64,000 nt of DNA from Treponema berlinense (GCF_900167025.1 NZ_FUXC01000006.1:97586-161585); one strand, 5' to 3'; shown: positions 16,040-24,794, counted from the first letter of the stretch. Notes: generated by a model from the sequence alone, not told the origin. A program made the numbers and translations.

Positions 16040-18133
16040 TTGATTTTTTCAATCAGCAAGGTAAGGTACGGTTTTAGAACCGTACCTTATTTGTTTATAG
16101 TCGTTTTTTCTCTTTTTTTTATTTTTCCTGCATTTTCAGAAGTTAAGATAGAGAATGGCATTGGAGAAAGTTTTTTTAAAAATTTTGGACAGAGAACTGG
16201 CATTGAAGGGATTTTTTCTGTAGAGAATCTAATCGGACAAAAAAAATCGATTGATGTTGAAGAAGTAATTCAAAAGACGCAAGACTTAAAACTTTGGGAA
16301 GACCCTTATTGGCGTACTTTGGTTCATTATAAACCTACATTTTTTGGACATTATAAAAGTCTTGTTGATGATCCAGAATTTTTTTGCGCAAAAAATGGAA
16401 AAACTAATCCGCGCGCTGAACTTATAGCGACAGTCCGTGCTTTTTTTGAAGAAAAAATTGAAATTCCTGAAGAAACTAAAGAAGAAATAAATTCTGAAAG
16501 TCAAAAAGAATCTGACGGCTCAGAAAAAAATACAAAAATCAAAAAACATGCAATTGAACGTTTTCCGGGACGTTACAGATGGATTTGCGAAAAACTTGGT
16601 CTTAAAAACAGCGATTTTTCTTATGACGGAGATGCCGCTTACCAGGCGCTTTTGACAAAATTAAATCCGGGCGATATTTATCTGGTTTTTCCGGCAGGAT
16701 ACTTAAAAAGGCCTGCTTCGGTTTTTGGACACACTTTTCTTTTGGTCGAAACAAAAGGCCGTCCCCGCCTTACTGCAAATTCAATAAATTACGGAGCGGT
16801 TACAACTTTAACCGGAGGACCGCTTTATGCACTTTTAGGACTGGTGGGCGGTTTTAAGGGATATTATGGTTTTGAAGCCTATTACGAAAAAATCAAGCAG
16901 TATTCTGATATGGATATGCGCGATATGTGGGAATACCGGATCAATCTGACAGATGACGAAAAAGACAGAATGCTTCGCCACGTTTTTGACTTGGCAGGAA
17001 TTTATTCAAGATATTATTTTACTGGCGAAAACTGCTCTTACAACCTGCTTTTTTTGATAGAAGCGGCTCGTCCTTCCACAAAAGTGACCGAATTGATTGG
17101 TGGCGTTGTAGAACCAGTCGAAACTGTCAAATTGATTTACGAATCTGGTCTTACGGATAAAGTTGAATACAGACCGTCGATTTATTCAAAAATCGAAAAT
17201 GAAAAGACACTTTTAACAAAAAAAGAACAAAAATTTGCAAAAAAACTTTGCCTTGGCAAGACAACTGTGGAAGATTTTCCTTTTGAGGATATTTCGCCGG
17301 AAAAACAGGCTGCGCTCTGGGAACTTTGCGCAGATTATCTGAACGTTCTTTTGCATTCAAATAAAATTTCTTCGGATGAATACAGGCCACGCTATCTTTC
17401 TGTTTTGTCTGCCAGACGCAAACTTGGAAAACTCAATCCGCCGGAATTTTCGGTTCCTGCACATCCGGAAGAAGCCCACGGTTCTAAAAAAATTGCTTTT
17501 GCCGGCGGTTATGACAAAAAAGGTGGTTTTATCGGGACAAATTTCCGTCTGACCGCGCACGAGCAGCTTGAGCGTTCGGCAGGTTATTCTGAAAACTCGG
17601 AACTTGCGTTTGCAATGGTCGATTTGAGATATAATTTTTCTAAAAACGAATTTTATCTTCAAAAAGCGGATTTGCTTTCGATAATTTCCCTTCCGGCAAG
17701 CGATTTGTTTTTCTTTAACGGTGCTTCGCAACTTTTGACCGGACTTGAAAAAAATCTCGACAAAGACGGTTCTGAAAATTTTGCCTGGCGCTTAAAAACT
17801 TTGTACGGTTTTAGCATTCGCCCAGTTTCCAGGCTGCAGCTTTATGCTTTGGCTGGAATCGACTGTTATTTTTCTCCAGCCTACAGTTACGGAACGGAAC
17901 TTTTTGCCGGCGGCGAAACAGGTTTAATTGCCGGAAATGATATTTTTAGAACCAAAATTTATGCGGATTTTATGCTGAATGTTTTTGATACCGAATATTT
18001 GCGCTCAAGATTTGGAATTGAATCCTGTCTGTCAGTTTCCAAAAATGCGGCTTTGAAGGGCGGTTATTCTTTTTTGCGCAATTACAAAAAAAACTGGCAC
18101 GAGTGGAATATTTCGTTCAATCTGTATTTTTAA
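16040..18133 (+). CDS. DUF4105 / Lnb N-terminal domain envelope protein
   Basis: Up to 697 residues. Start uncertain: TTG at 16040 lies 2 bp after the previous stop, and TTG at 16091 would follow the hairpin at 16062-16089. Both give a hydrophobic leader ending 'FPAFSE'. The DUF4105 core holds 'GDIYLVFPAGYLKRPASVFGHT' and 'TGENCSYNLLFLIE', where Cys is the expected nucleophile. The same domain occurs in Lnb lipoprotein N-acyltransferase and related periplasmic proteins. The C-terminal 200 residues look like outer-membrane beta strands. A lipoprotein-processing role is possible but unproven. Confidence 0.8.
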   Translation: MIFSISKVRYGFRTVPYLFIVVFSLFFIFPAFSEVKIENGIGESFFKNFGQRTGIEGIFSVENLIGQKKSIDVEEVIQKTQDLKLWEDPYWRTLVHYKPTFFGHYKSLVDDPEFFCAKNGKTNPRAELIATVRAFFEEKIEIPEETKEEINSESQKESDGSEKNTKIKKHAIERFPGRYRWICEKLGLKNSDFSYDGDAAYQALLTKLNPGDIYLVFPAGYLKRPASVFGHTFLLVETKGRPRLTANSINYGAVTTLTGGPLYALLGLVGGFKGYYGFEAYYEKIKQYSDMDMRDMWEYRINLTDDEKDRMLRHVFDLAGIYSRYYFTGENCSYNLLFLIEAARPSTKVTELIGGVVEPVETVKLIYESGLTDKVEYRPSIYSKIENEKTLLTKKEQKFAKKLCLGKTTVEDFPFEDISPEKQAALWELCADYLNVLLHSNKISSDEYRPRYLSVLSARRKLGKLNPPEFSVPAHPEEAHGSKKIAFAGGYDKKGGFIGTNFRLTAHEQLERSAGYSENSELAFAMVDLRYNFSKNEFYLQKADLLSIISLPASDLFFFNGASQLLTGLEKNLDKDGSENFAWRLKTLYGFSIRPVSRLQLYALAGIDCYFSPAYSYGTELFAGGETGLIAGNDIFRTKIYADFMLNVFDTEYLRSRFGIESCLSVSKNAALKGGYSFLRNYKKNWHEWNISFNLYF
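16062..16089 (+). terminator. Perfect 12-bp hairpin at the DUF3015/DUF4105 junction
   Basis: TAAGGTACGGTT and AACCGTACCTTA pair perfectly around a TTAG loop, followed by a broken T-run. It lies within the first codons of the longest DUF4105 frame. It may partly terminate transcription after the DUF3015 gene or cover the next start. Confidence 0.6.
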
Positions 18134-18185
18134 GGCTTAAGGGTATTTTTTGAAAAAGAAATGTATATTTTACGGAGGAAAGCGA

Positions 18186-19799
18186 ATGAAAAAAAATCTT
18201 TCGATACTAGTCAGCGTATTTTCTGTAATTCTTCTTATTTTTCTTTTTTTTTGGCATGAATTTGAAAGCGAATATTTTGAAATTGTCTTTTACAGCGTAG
18301 TTTGCATAGAAATTTTGATTACAGTTTTGGGTTTTATGCTCAATTCAATTTTTGAAGAAAAAGAAAACAAGACTGATTCTTTGCAGGATTTTTTTTCTGA
18401 CACCCTCGAAGGCGAAAAATCTGCAGTTAAAAAAACTGAAAAAGAAAAAAACGAATCTTACGAAACTGTTTTGACCGAAATTGGAAATCCTTTGCAGTCA
18501 ATTCAGGCAATGGCTGGAATCCTTTCTGAACCGCTTGATGAAAATTCTCAAATTTCTGCTGCCAGGCTTATTACAAAAAATATTCATCTTATAAAAGACA
18601 TAATTGGTCAAAAAACTTATAGCGATGATCAAAAAATTCCGGAAAAAGATATTTTGCTTCAGCTTGTGCAAAAGGTTCCTGTAAAAAAAGATGTCGAGCA
18701 TGGAATTTCCATTGGAATTTACGGCGAGGTGAATTCTTACAACCTGACTTTAAGGCTTGTTTTGCAGTCCTATGGTTTTTTTGTACGAATTTTAGAGCAT
18801 TCCCAAAAAGCACTTTTTGCAATTGAAGACGGTCTTATTCAAATGCTGATAATTTCGCCGGAATCGGAAAATGACGAGAGTTTTTATCTTTGCAAGGCGA
18901 TTCGGAAAAAATATGCGGTTCTTGAATTTCCAATTTTGATGCTTGTAAACAAATACAATTCTTATCTTATGGAAAAAAATTTTGAAGGTCAGATAAATGA
19001 TTTTCTTGTGCGGCCCTTTGATATTTCTGCTCTTCTTGGACGGATTCGGATTCTCGAAAATTACAGAAATCTTTGGCTCGAAAAACAGGAGCTCTTAAAA
19101 AGCGAAAAAGAAAAAAGCACTTTTTTGTATTTTGTAACGCACAACGTAAATACGCCGCTGACAGTTTTATTGAATGAAATTCAAAAATTGCAGAAAACGG
19201 CAAAAAACGAAAAAAACGAGAAACTCCTGTCAGAAATTCAAAGCATTTGCGATTGCACCAGTCAGATAAACATTATTATTCAGAATGTCTTGAACTCTTA
19301 CAGAATTTCAGATGGACGGTATCTTGTAAATCCAAAAATTATAAATCTTGAAGAATTTCTTTTAGAAGAAAACAAATTTTTGATTCAAAAAGCTAAGCGG
19401 AAAAATCAAACTTTTGCATTTGAATGTAACTTTCAAAATCCGCGCATTTTTTGTGACGAAAACAGCTTAAAAGGAATTTATGTAAATCTCGTAGACAATG
19501 CGATAAAATATACTTTGCCAGAAGGAAATATAAAAGTTAGAATTGATGCAAGCGAAGAAAATATTTTTTTGCGCGTAATTGATGATGGAGTTGGAATTCC
19601 TGAAGAAAAAAGACCTGTTCTATTTAATCGTTTTGCAGGAATTGGTTCAAAACACGGAAAAAATGAACATTCTGTCGGACTTGGACTTTATGTCGTAAAC
19701 GAAATCTGCAAATTGAATGGGCTTGAACTTGAATACGCGGAGAATTCCGAAGCTGTGAGCGGCAGTATTTTTACTGTGATTTTTAAGAGGCTTGGTTAA
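18186..19799 (+). CDS. Membrane histidine kinase with degenerate first HisKA and pseudo-receiver
   Basis: 537 residues from ATG 18186 (GGAGGA upstream). Two N-terminal membrane helices (about 5-25, 33-55) are followed by a HisKA-like helix pair whose H-box reads 'LTEIGNPLQSI' without His. A receiver-like domain (about 165-285) lacks the phospho-acceptor Asp. A true HisKA follows with 'FVTHNVNTPL' (His about 319), then an HATPase domain ('NLVDNAIKY', 'DDGVGIPEE', 'GLGLYVV'). The response regulator starts at the stop codon (TAAATG). Signal unknown. Confidence 0.88.
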   Translation: MKKNLSILVSVFSVILLIFLFFWHEFESEYFEIVFYSVVCIEILITVLGFMLNSIFEEKENKTDSLQDFFSDTLEGEKSAVKKTEKEKNESYETVLTEIGNPLQSIQAMAGILSEPLDENSQISAARLITKNIHLIKDIIGQKTYSDDQKIPEKDILLQLVQKVPVKKDVEHGISIGIYGEVNSYNLTLRLVLQSYGFFVRILEHSQKALFAIEDGLIQMLIISPESENDESFYLCKAIRKKYAVLEFPILMLVNKYNSYLMEKNFEGQINDFLVRPFDISALLGRIRILENYRNLWLEKQELLKSEKEKSTFLYFVTHNVNTPLTVLLNEIQKLQKTAKNEKNEKLLSEIQSICDCTSQINIIIQNVLNSYRISDGRYLVNPKIINLEEFLLEENKFLIQKAKRKNQTFAFECNFQNPRIFCDENSLKGIYVNLVDNAIKYTLPEGNIKVRIDASEENIFLRVIDDGVGIPEEKRPVLFNRFAGIGSKHGKNEHSVGLGLYVVNEICKLNGLELEYAENSEAVSGSIFTVIFKRLG

Positions 19800-20516
19800 A
19801 TGGACGAAAAAGAAATTATAATGGTCGTTGAAGATTCTGAGTCGCTGAATAATTTTATTGCCAAAAATCTTATTGAGCAGGGATTTGAGGTAATTCAGTG
19901 TTTTAACGCAAAAGATGCCTACAGAAAACTTTCAAAAAATTTTATAAGCCTTGTAATCCTGGATTTAAATCTTGGCGACGACATTGGCGGAATGAGGGTT
20001 TTACATTCAATCCGGCTCCAGGACAAAATCCTTCCGGTTATGATTGTTTCTTCGATAAATACCGACAAAAGCAAGGTTGAAGGTTTTAGGGAAGGTTGCG
20101 ACGATTATATTACAAAGCCTTTTTATATTGAAGAATTGATTTTGCGAATAAAAAGAATGCTGGAAAAATCCTCGTTAATTGGTTTTAATAAAAATACAGT
20201 CGAAACGCTTTATACCAATGGAATTTTTGAACTTGATCTGGATTCGCTTACGGTTTGCAAAAACGGAAAGAAAATTCCAATGCGCAAAAAGCAGTTTGAT
20301 ATGATGCTTTATTTTATCCGAAATTCAAATAAAATCCTGCCGTTCGAGGCGATTTATCAAAATGTTTGGAATGAGCCGATTCCGGACGAAAAAACTCTCG
20401 AAAGCAACATTTACGTAAATATCCGCACATTGCGCAATCTTATCGAAGACGATAAAAAAAATCCGCGCCACATAGTTTCTGTGAGCAAATGCGGTTATAT
20501 TTTTGTGCCGGAATAA
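19800..20516 (+). CDS. OmpR-family response regulator
   Basis: 238 residues. Receiver domain with acidic pair 'VVEDSE', phospho-acceptor in 'LVILDLNLGDD' (Asp about 54) and Lys in 'DDYITKPF'. A winged-helix Trans_reg_C DNA-binding domain occupies about 140-238 ('LESNIYVNIRTLRNLIE'). It is co-translated with the preceding kinase, its obvious partner. Targets unknown. Confidence 0.93.
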   Translation: MDEKEIIMVVEDSESLNNFIAKNLIEQGFEVIQCFNAKDAYRKLSKNFISLVILDLNLGDDIGGMRVLHSIRLQDKILPVMIVSSINTDKSKVEGFREGCDDYITKPFYIEELILRIKRMLEKSSLIGFNKNTVETLYTNGIFELDLDSLTVCKNGKKIPMRKKQFDMMLYFIRNSNKILPFEAIYQNVWNEPIPDEKTLESNIYVNIRTLRNLIEDDKKNPRHIVSVSKCGYIFVPE

Positions 20517-20530
20517 AGGAAAACTGGCTT

Positions 20531-21628
20531 TTAACTCAAATATTCCGGGCGTTTTTTTATAAATTCGCGTTTTTTAAGGTCTGTCAGCGATAAAATTTTG
20601 TCTAAGTCGGAATTTGCCGAGACTTTTGCGTAACCGAGAGTAACAAGAGGCATTTCCTTAAAATCGAAACTTTCTTTTATAAATTCGATAAAAAATTTGC
20701 GGTTGAGTTCGTCAAAATTGAGGGCCATGTCGCTTATTGTTACCAAAAATTCCTCGCTTCCGATTCTGTAGCACTGACCGTATTTTTTGAAAAATTTATT
20801 GAAAATTTTTGAAACAGTCACAATAATCCGGTCGATTTCTTTGCGTGAATAATTTAGTTTGAGTTTTGCAAAATTGTCGATTTCTGCAACAACAATGCAG
20901 TGCTCTTTCTTTTGGCGGCAGAGCCATTTTTGAAAGCTTCCGTAATTTAAAAGACAGGTTTGAACGTCTAGCTGCTGGTAAAGGGTTGTGTGATAGATGT
21001 AATAAATAAGAATGGAAAAGATTATTGTAAGCCAGGTGATTTGAATTTCGGGATGTAGAATTTGAACTGCGGATCCAAAAAAAACAAGCAAAAAATTAAG
21101 AAGAAGTACGATTCCGTTATTTTTCCAGAAACGAACAGAAAGCCGGATGTTTGTAAGCAAAAAATAAAAAAGGCTGAGCATGTAAAAAGCCACGTAAATA
21201 AAAAAGCCTTTTGCCCTTGAATAATGATTTTCTTTATCAACGTAAAAAACGCTGTATTTGGGAGTTGCAATCAGCGAAATAAGGAGCCAAAGCGAATAAA
21301 TTACGCACAGAAAAGCCATTGGATTTATTTTAAAACGCTTTTCGCCAATGTGCGGAAAAAGAGCTTTGCTCAAAGAAACGTAGACGGCCGGCGTAAGGCT
21401 AAAACCGATATAATTTGAAGTGATATGGAAAAATTTGAATTTTGGCGGAGTGTTGTCAAAAATCATTGTGAGCACTTCCATGATGCAGATTAAAAAAACG
21501 ATTGCGCCTGTTGTCTGAAATTTATTTTTTTGATGAGTGCTGATTATAGAATTCCCGGAAACCAAAACAAAAAGAATTACAAGGGAAAAAATATTTATGC
21601 AGGTGATTGTCGAAAAATAAGGAGTCAC
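20531..21628 (-). CDS. Multi-helix membrane protein with degenerate GGDEF domain
   Basis: 365 residues from the GTG at 21628, which has GGAG about 8 bases upstream; the longer frame runs into the tRNA gene and is an artefact. Six or seven membrane helices (about 10-230) precede a GGDEF-like domain. The catalytic site reads 'RIGSEEF' instead of GGDEF, and the metal/GTP region 'AEIDNFAKLKL' is also off consensus. It probably does not make c-di-GMP and may act as a sensor or GTP/c-di-GMP receptor (inference). It is convergent with the response regulator. Confidence 0.8.
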   Translation of the reverse strand: MTPYFSTITCINIFSLVILFVLVSGNSIISTHQKNKFQTTGAIVFLICIMEVLTMIFDNTPPKFKFFHITSNYIGFSLTPAVYVSLSKALFPHIGEKRFKINPMAFLCVIYSLWLLISLIATPKYSVFYVDKENHYSRAKGFFIYVAFYMLSLFYFLLTNIRLSVRFWKNNGIVLLLNFLLVFFGSAVQILHPEIQITWLTIIFSILIYYIYHTTLYQQLDVQTCLLNYGSFQKWLCRQKKEHCIVVAEIDNFAKLKLNYSRKEIDRIIVTVSKIFNKFFKKYGQCYRIGSEEFLVTISDMALNFDELNRKFFIEFIKESFDFKEMPLVTLGYAKVSANSDLDKILSLTDLKKREFIKKRPEYLS

Positions 21629-21647
21629 GAACTCTTTCTCCAAAATG

Positions 21648-21718
21648 AGCAGATGACGGGAGTCGAACCCGCGCGCCAACCTTGGGAAGGTCGTGTACTA
21701 CCGTTATATTACATCTGC
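21648..21718 (-). tRNA. tRNA-Gly (anticodon CCC)
   Basis: On the minus strand the acceptor arms are GCAGATG/CATCTGC with discriminator T. The anticodon stem is CGACC/GGTTG around loop TTCCCAA, and the T-arm is CGCGGGTTCGACTCCCG. The 71-base cloverleaf folds without gaps. CCA is not encoded. Confidence 0.95.
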
Positions 21719-21816
21719 AGTTCTGACTTTAAATATAATAGATAAAACACTAAAAAACAATATTCTAAAAAAAATCTAAAAAAATACGGATGCACTTGAC
21801 TTTTTATGCGGTTTTG

Positions 21817-21893
21817 TAGCCCGGACATTAGCCAAGCCGCAGGCTGTGCGAAGCACCGCGCGTGAGCAAGTGGCGGTTGGCCGGATTGAGAGA
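21817..21893 (+). repeat. GC-rich intergenic element, TAGCCCGGA type
   Basis: It opens TAGCCCGGA and ends GCCGGATTGAGAG. The element at 55395-55496 read on the minus strand opens TTAGCCCGGA and later has GCCGGTTTGAGAG. Both carry GCGAAGC internally. It lies between the tRNA and the PHO box. Confidence 0.5.
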
Positions 21894-21912
21894 AAAATGC
21901 GCTCCAAAAAAT

Positions 21913-21951
21913 TTAACCGAATTTTAACAATTTTATAGCACAATTTTTACA
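21913..21951 (+). promoter_or_regulatory. PHO box (four direct repeats, 11-bp period) upstream of pstS
   Basis: TTAACC (21913), TTAACA (21924), ATAGCA (21935) and TTTACA (21946) recur exactly every 11 bp, the spacing of PhoB-type operators. A -10-like TATTGT follows at 21970-21975. PhoB and PhoR are encoded in the same cluster, so phosphate-starvation induction is expected. Confidence 0.65.
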
Positions 21952-22006
21952 GCACAGACTTAAATTGCTTATTGTAAACTAGATTTTCATACAGGAGGTT
22001 TTTACT

Positions 22007-22879
22007 ATGAAAATTAATAAGGTTGCAGTTTTGGCAATTGCTGGTTTGGCTCTTTTTGGTTCGGATTTGTGGGCTTGGCCATGGGGAAAGAAAGATGGAA
22101 AAATTAAGGATTCTATTACTGTAATTTCTCGCGAGGCTGGTTCTGGAACTCGCGGAGCTTTTGTTGAACTTTTTGGTGTTGAAGCTAAAAATGCCCAGGG
22201 CAAAAAAGTTGATATGACAGTTGATTCTGCTGATATTACAAACAGCACAGAGGTTGTAATCACTTCTGTTTCTGGAAATCCTTCTTCAATCGGATATATT
22301 TCCCTCGGTTCTTTGAACAGCACTGTAAAGGCTTTGGAAATTGACGGTGCAGTTGCTTCTGTTGCAAATATCAAAAACGGTTCATACAAAGTTAGCCGTC
22401 CTTTTAACATTGTAACAAAAGACGGTCTTTCTCCTGCTGCGAGTGAATTTAAGAGATTTATTCTTTCTGCTGATGGTCAGGCAATTGTAGAAAAGAAAGG
22501 CTACATTGCTGTTACTAAAAATCAGCCATATCTTGCAAATGTAAAATCTGGAAAAGTTACAGTTGCCGGTTCTTCTTCGGTTTTTCCTGTTATGGAAAAA
22601 CTTGCTGAAGCATTTAAAGAAGTAAACCCTGGAATCGTTGTTGAAGTTTCTCAGAGTGATTCTACAACTGGTGTAAACAGCGCAATTCAGGGTGTTTGCG
22701 ACATTGGTATGGCAAGCCGAGACCTTAAAGCAAGCGAAACTGGCGTAAATGCTGACAAAATCGCAATCGACGGTATTGCAGTTGTGGTAAACAAGAAAAA
22801 TCCTGCAAACGGTCTTACAAAAGAAAAGGTTCGCAAAATCTTTGTAGGCGAAATTACAAAGTGGAGCGAAGTAAAGTAG
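22007..22879 (+). CDS. pstS: Phosphate ABC transporter substrate-binding protein, circularly permuted
   Basis: 290 residues, ACAGGAGG upstream, Sec signal ending near 'LWA' (no lipobox). The order is swapped relative to ordinary PstS. The phosphate-binding 'SREAGSGTRGAF' motif and 'IGYISLGSLN' come first (residues 41-160). The normally N-terminal part 'VTVAGSSSVFPVMEKLAEAF', 'SDSTTGVNSAI', 'DIGMASRDL' and 'IFVGEITKWSEV' comes last (181-290). The junction falls exactly at the hinge. First gene of pstSCAB-phoU-phoBR. Confidence 0.93.
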   Translation: MKINKVAVLAIAGLALFGSDLWAWPWGKKDGKIKDSITVISREAGSGTRGAFVELFGVEAKNAQGKKVDMTVDSADITNSTEVVITSVSGNPSSIGYISLGSLNSTVKALEIDGAVASVANIKNGSYKVSRPFNIVTKDGLSPAASEFKRFILSADGQAIVEKKGYIAVTKNQPYLANVKSGKVTVAGSSSVFPVMEKLAEAFKEVNPGIVVEVSQSDSTTGVNSAIQGVCDIGMASRDLKASETGVNADKIAIDGIAVVVNKKNPANGLTKEKVRKIFVGEITKWSEVK

Positions 22880-22898
22880 TTTTTGGCTGGTAAAAAAG

Positions 22899-22970
22899 GC
22901 GGGCTGTCAAAAAAGTGATGTGAATGCTTAAAAATGGAGCATGCGTGATTTTTGAGGCAGTCCAGTTTTT
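22899..22970 (+). terminator. Long imperfect hairpin with T-run after pstS
   Basis: GGCTGTCAAAAA near 22901 pairs with TTTTTGAGGCAGTCC near 22949-22963, followed by a T-run. It probably lowers read-through from pstS into pstC. Confidence 0.5.
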
Positions 22971-22998
22971 TAGTTCTTGAATTGTTGAAGGAAATATT

Positions 22999-23844
22999 TT
23001 GAAAACAAAATTAGAATCGACAATGAAATTGATTTTTTTGCTTGCGGCAAGTGTGAGTGTTGCGGCGGTTGCATTGATCTGTTTTTTTATGTTTGCAAAC
23101 GGCGTGCCGGCAATGCAGAAAATTGGTTTTGGAAACTTTTTGCTTGGAATGAAATGGAAGCCTGAGATTGATTTGTACGGAATTTTTCCAATGATTGTTG
23201 GAAGCCTTGTTGTGACAGTCGGTGCAATTATTCTTGGTGTTCCATTTGGAATTATGACGGCGATTTATATGGCCCGTTTTTGTCCTGCAAAGTTTTATCC
23301 CGTTATGAAGCACGGTGTAAATCTTTTGGCTGGAATTCCTTCTGTCGTATACGGATTTTTTGGTTTGACGGCTATTGTGCCGATTATCCGTTCGGTTTTT
23401 GGAGGAAGCGGAACTAGTATTCTTGCGGCTTCGATTGTGCTTGCAATAATGATTCTTCCGACGATTATAAGCGTTAGCGAAACCTCTTTGAGAGCTGTTC
23501 CTGAACTTTTTTACGAAGGCTCTCTTGCTTTGGGCGCATGTAAGGAGCGAAGCGTATTTTTTGCTGAGCTTCCTGCGGCAAAATCTGGAATTATTGCAGG
23601 AATTATTCTTGGAGTTGGCCGTGCTGTCGGCGAAACTATGGCTGTAATTATGGTTGCCGGAAATCAGGCGGTTATGCCACGCGGACTTGTAAAAGGAATC
23701 CGCACTTTAACGGCAAATATTGTTCTTGAAATGGGATATGCCGCCGGACTCCACCGTGAGGCATTGATTGCAACTTCGGTTGTTTTATTCTTTTTTATTT
23801 TGATTATCAATTTTGTATTTATGATGACAAAGAAAAAGGCGTAA
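22999..23844 (+). CDS. pstC: Phosphate ABC transporter permease PstC
   Basis: 281 residues. TTG at 22999 is well placed after GAAGGA; ATG at 23023 is the alternative. Six helices and the PstC hallmarks 'LAGIPSVVYGFFGL', 'LGACKERSVFFAELPAAKSGI' (EAA-type loop) and 'GRAVGETMAVIMVAGN'. It forms the inner-membrane channel with PstA. Confidence 0.95.
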   Translation: MKTKLESTMKLIFLLAASVSVAAVALICFFMFANGVPAMQKIGFGNFLLGMKWKPEIDLYGIFPMIVGSLVVTVGAIILGVPFGIMTAIYMARFCPAKFYPVMKHGVNLLAGIPSVVYGFFGLTAIVPIIRSVFGGSGTSILAASIVLAIMILPTIISVSETSLRAVPELFYEGSLALGACKERSVFFAELPAAKSGIIAGIILGVGRAVGETMAVIMVAGNQAVMPRGLVKGIRTLTANIVLEMGYAAGLHREALIATSVVLFFFILIINFVFMMTKKKA

Positions 23845-23870
23845 AAATAGCAGTTTTTGGAGGAATTGAT

Positions 23871-24698
23871 ATGAATCAGACAAAACAATCTGCAATTTTT
23901 CGGTTTATTTTAAGAACTTGCGCGTTTGTTACTTTTGCGATTATTGCAGGTCTTGTGATTTATATTTTTGCAAAAGGCGCGATGTATATAAATCCGTCGC
24001 TTTTTTCTTTGCATTACACGAGCGAAAATGCCTCTCTCTTTCCGGCATTGGTAAACACGGCGATTGTGCTGGTTGTTTCGCTTGTTATGGCAGTTCCTGT
24101 TGGTGTTGGAGCGGCGATTTATCTGGCAGAATATGCAAAATCCGGAAACCGTTTTGTCCGTGTGATTAGAATTACGGCGGAAACCCTTACAGGCATTCCG
24201 TCGATTGTGTACGGTTTGTTTGGACTTTTGCTTTTTGTAACCGCGTTAAAATGGCAGTTTTCGCTTTTGGCAGGCTGCTGCACTTTGGCAATTATGATTT
24301 TGCCGGTAATAATGAGAACTTCTGAAGAAGCCTTGCTTTCTGTTCCAATGACGTACAGAGAAGCAAGTTTTGGTCTTGGCGCTGGAAAACTGCGCACTGT
24401 ATTTAAGACTGTTTTGCCGGTTGCAATTCCTGGAATTGTCAATGGAATTGTTTTGAGCGTAGGAAGAATAATTGGAGAAACTGCGGCGCTTTTGTATACG
24501 GCAGGAACTGTAGCCCATATTCCTAACAACTTGATGGGAAGCGGCCGGACTCTTGCGGTGCATTTGTATTCGTTGTGGTGCGAAGGTTTGCGGACTGAGC
24601 AGGCGTATGCGACTGCGGTTGTGCTCGTTCTGTTTGTAGTTGTGCTGAACTTTATTTCTGGAAAAATAGAAAAAACAATGACAAAGCGGCAAGGATAG
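23871..24698 (+). CDS. pstA: Phosphate ABC transporter permease PstA
   Basis: 275 residues, start 23871 after TGGAGGA. Hallmarks 'LTGIPSIVYGLFGL', 'EASFGLGAGKLRTVFKTVLP' and 'GRIIGETAALLYTAG' match PstA. The stop codon lies exactly where a dispersed GC-rich element begins. Partner of PstC. Confidence 0.95.
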   Translation: MNQTKQSAIFRFILRTCAFVTFAIIAGLVIYIFAKGAMYINPSLFSLHYTSENASLFPALVNTAIVLVVSLVMAVPVGVGAAIYLAEYAKSGNRFVRVIRITAETLTGIPSIVYGLFGLLLFVTALKWQFSLLAGCCTLAIMILPVIMRTSEEALLSVPMTYREASFGLGAGKLRTVFKTVLPVAIPGIVNGIVLSVGRIIGETAALLYTAGTVAHIPNNLMGSGRTLAVHLYSLWCEGLRTEQAYATAVVLVLFVVVLNFISGKIEKTMTKRQG

Positions 24699-24794
24699 GA
24701 GTGGCGGCGAAGCCGTTGCGGAGCAATGAAGTGCGGTTAGCACGGAACCACGGATAGCCTGGTTTTTGGCGGTCAAAACCGACAAAAAGCCGCC
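24699..24794 (+). repeat. Dispersed variable-stem element, copy 3 (pstA-pstB)
   Basis: The core reads CCGTTGCggaGCAATGAAG, so the stem here is only TTGC/GCAA (24716-24726) in the same GTT...AATGAAG context as other copies. Later CCACGGATAGCC and a GGCGG/CCGCC pair follow. It lies inside an operon directly after a stop codon. Confidence 0.65.

Noticed and set aside
21629..21679. Extension of the GGDEF-like protein upstream of 21628
   Set aside because: The residues come from translating tRNA-Gly, a common annotation artefact.
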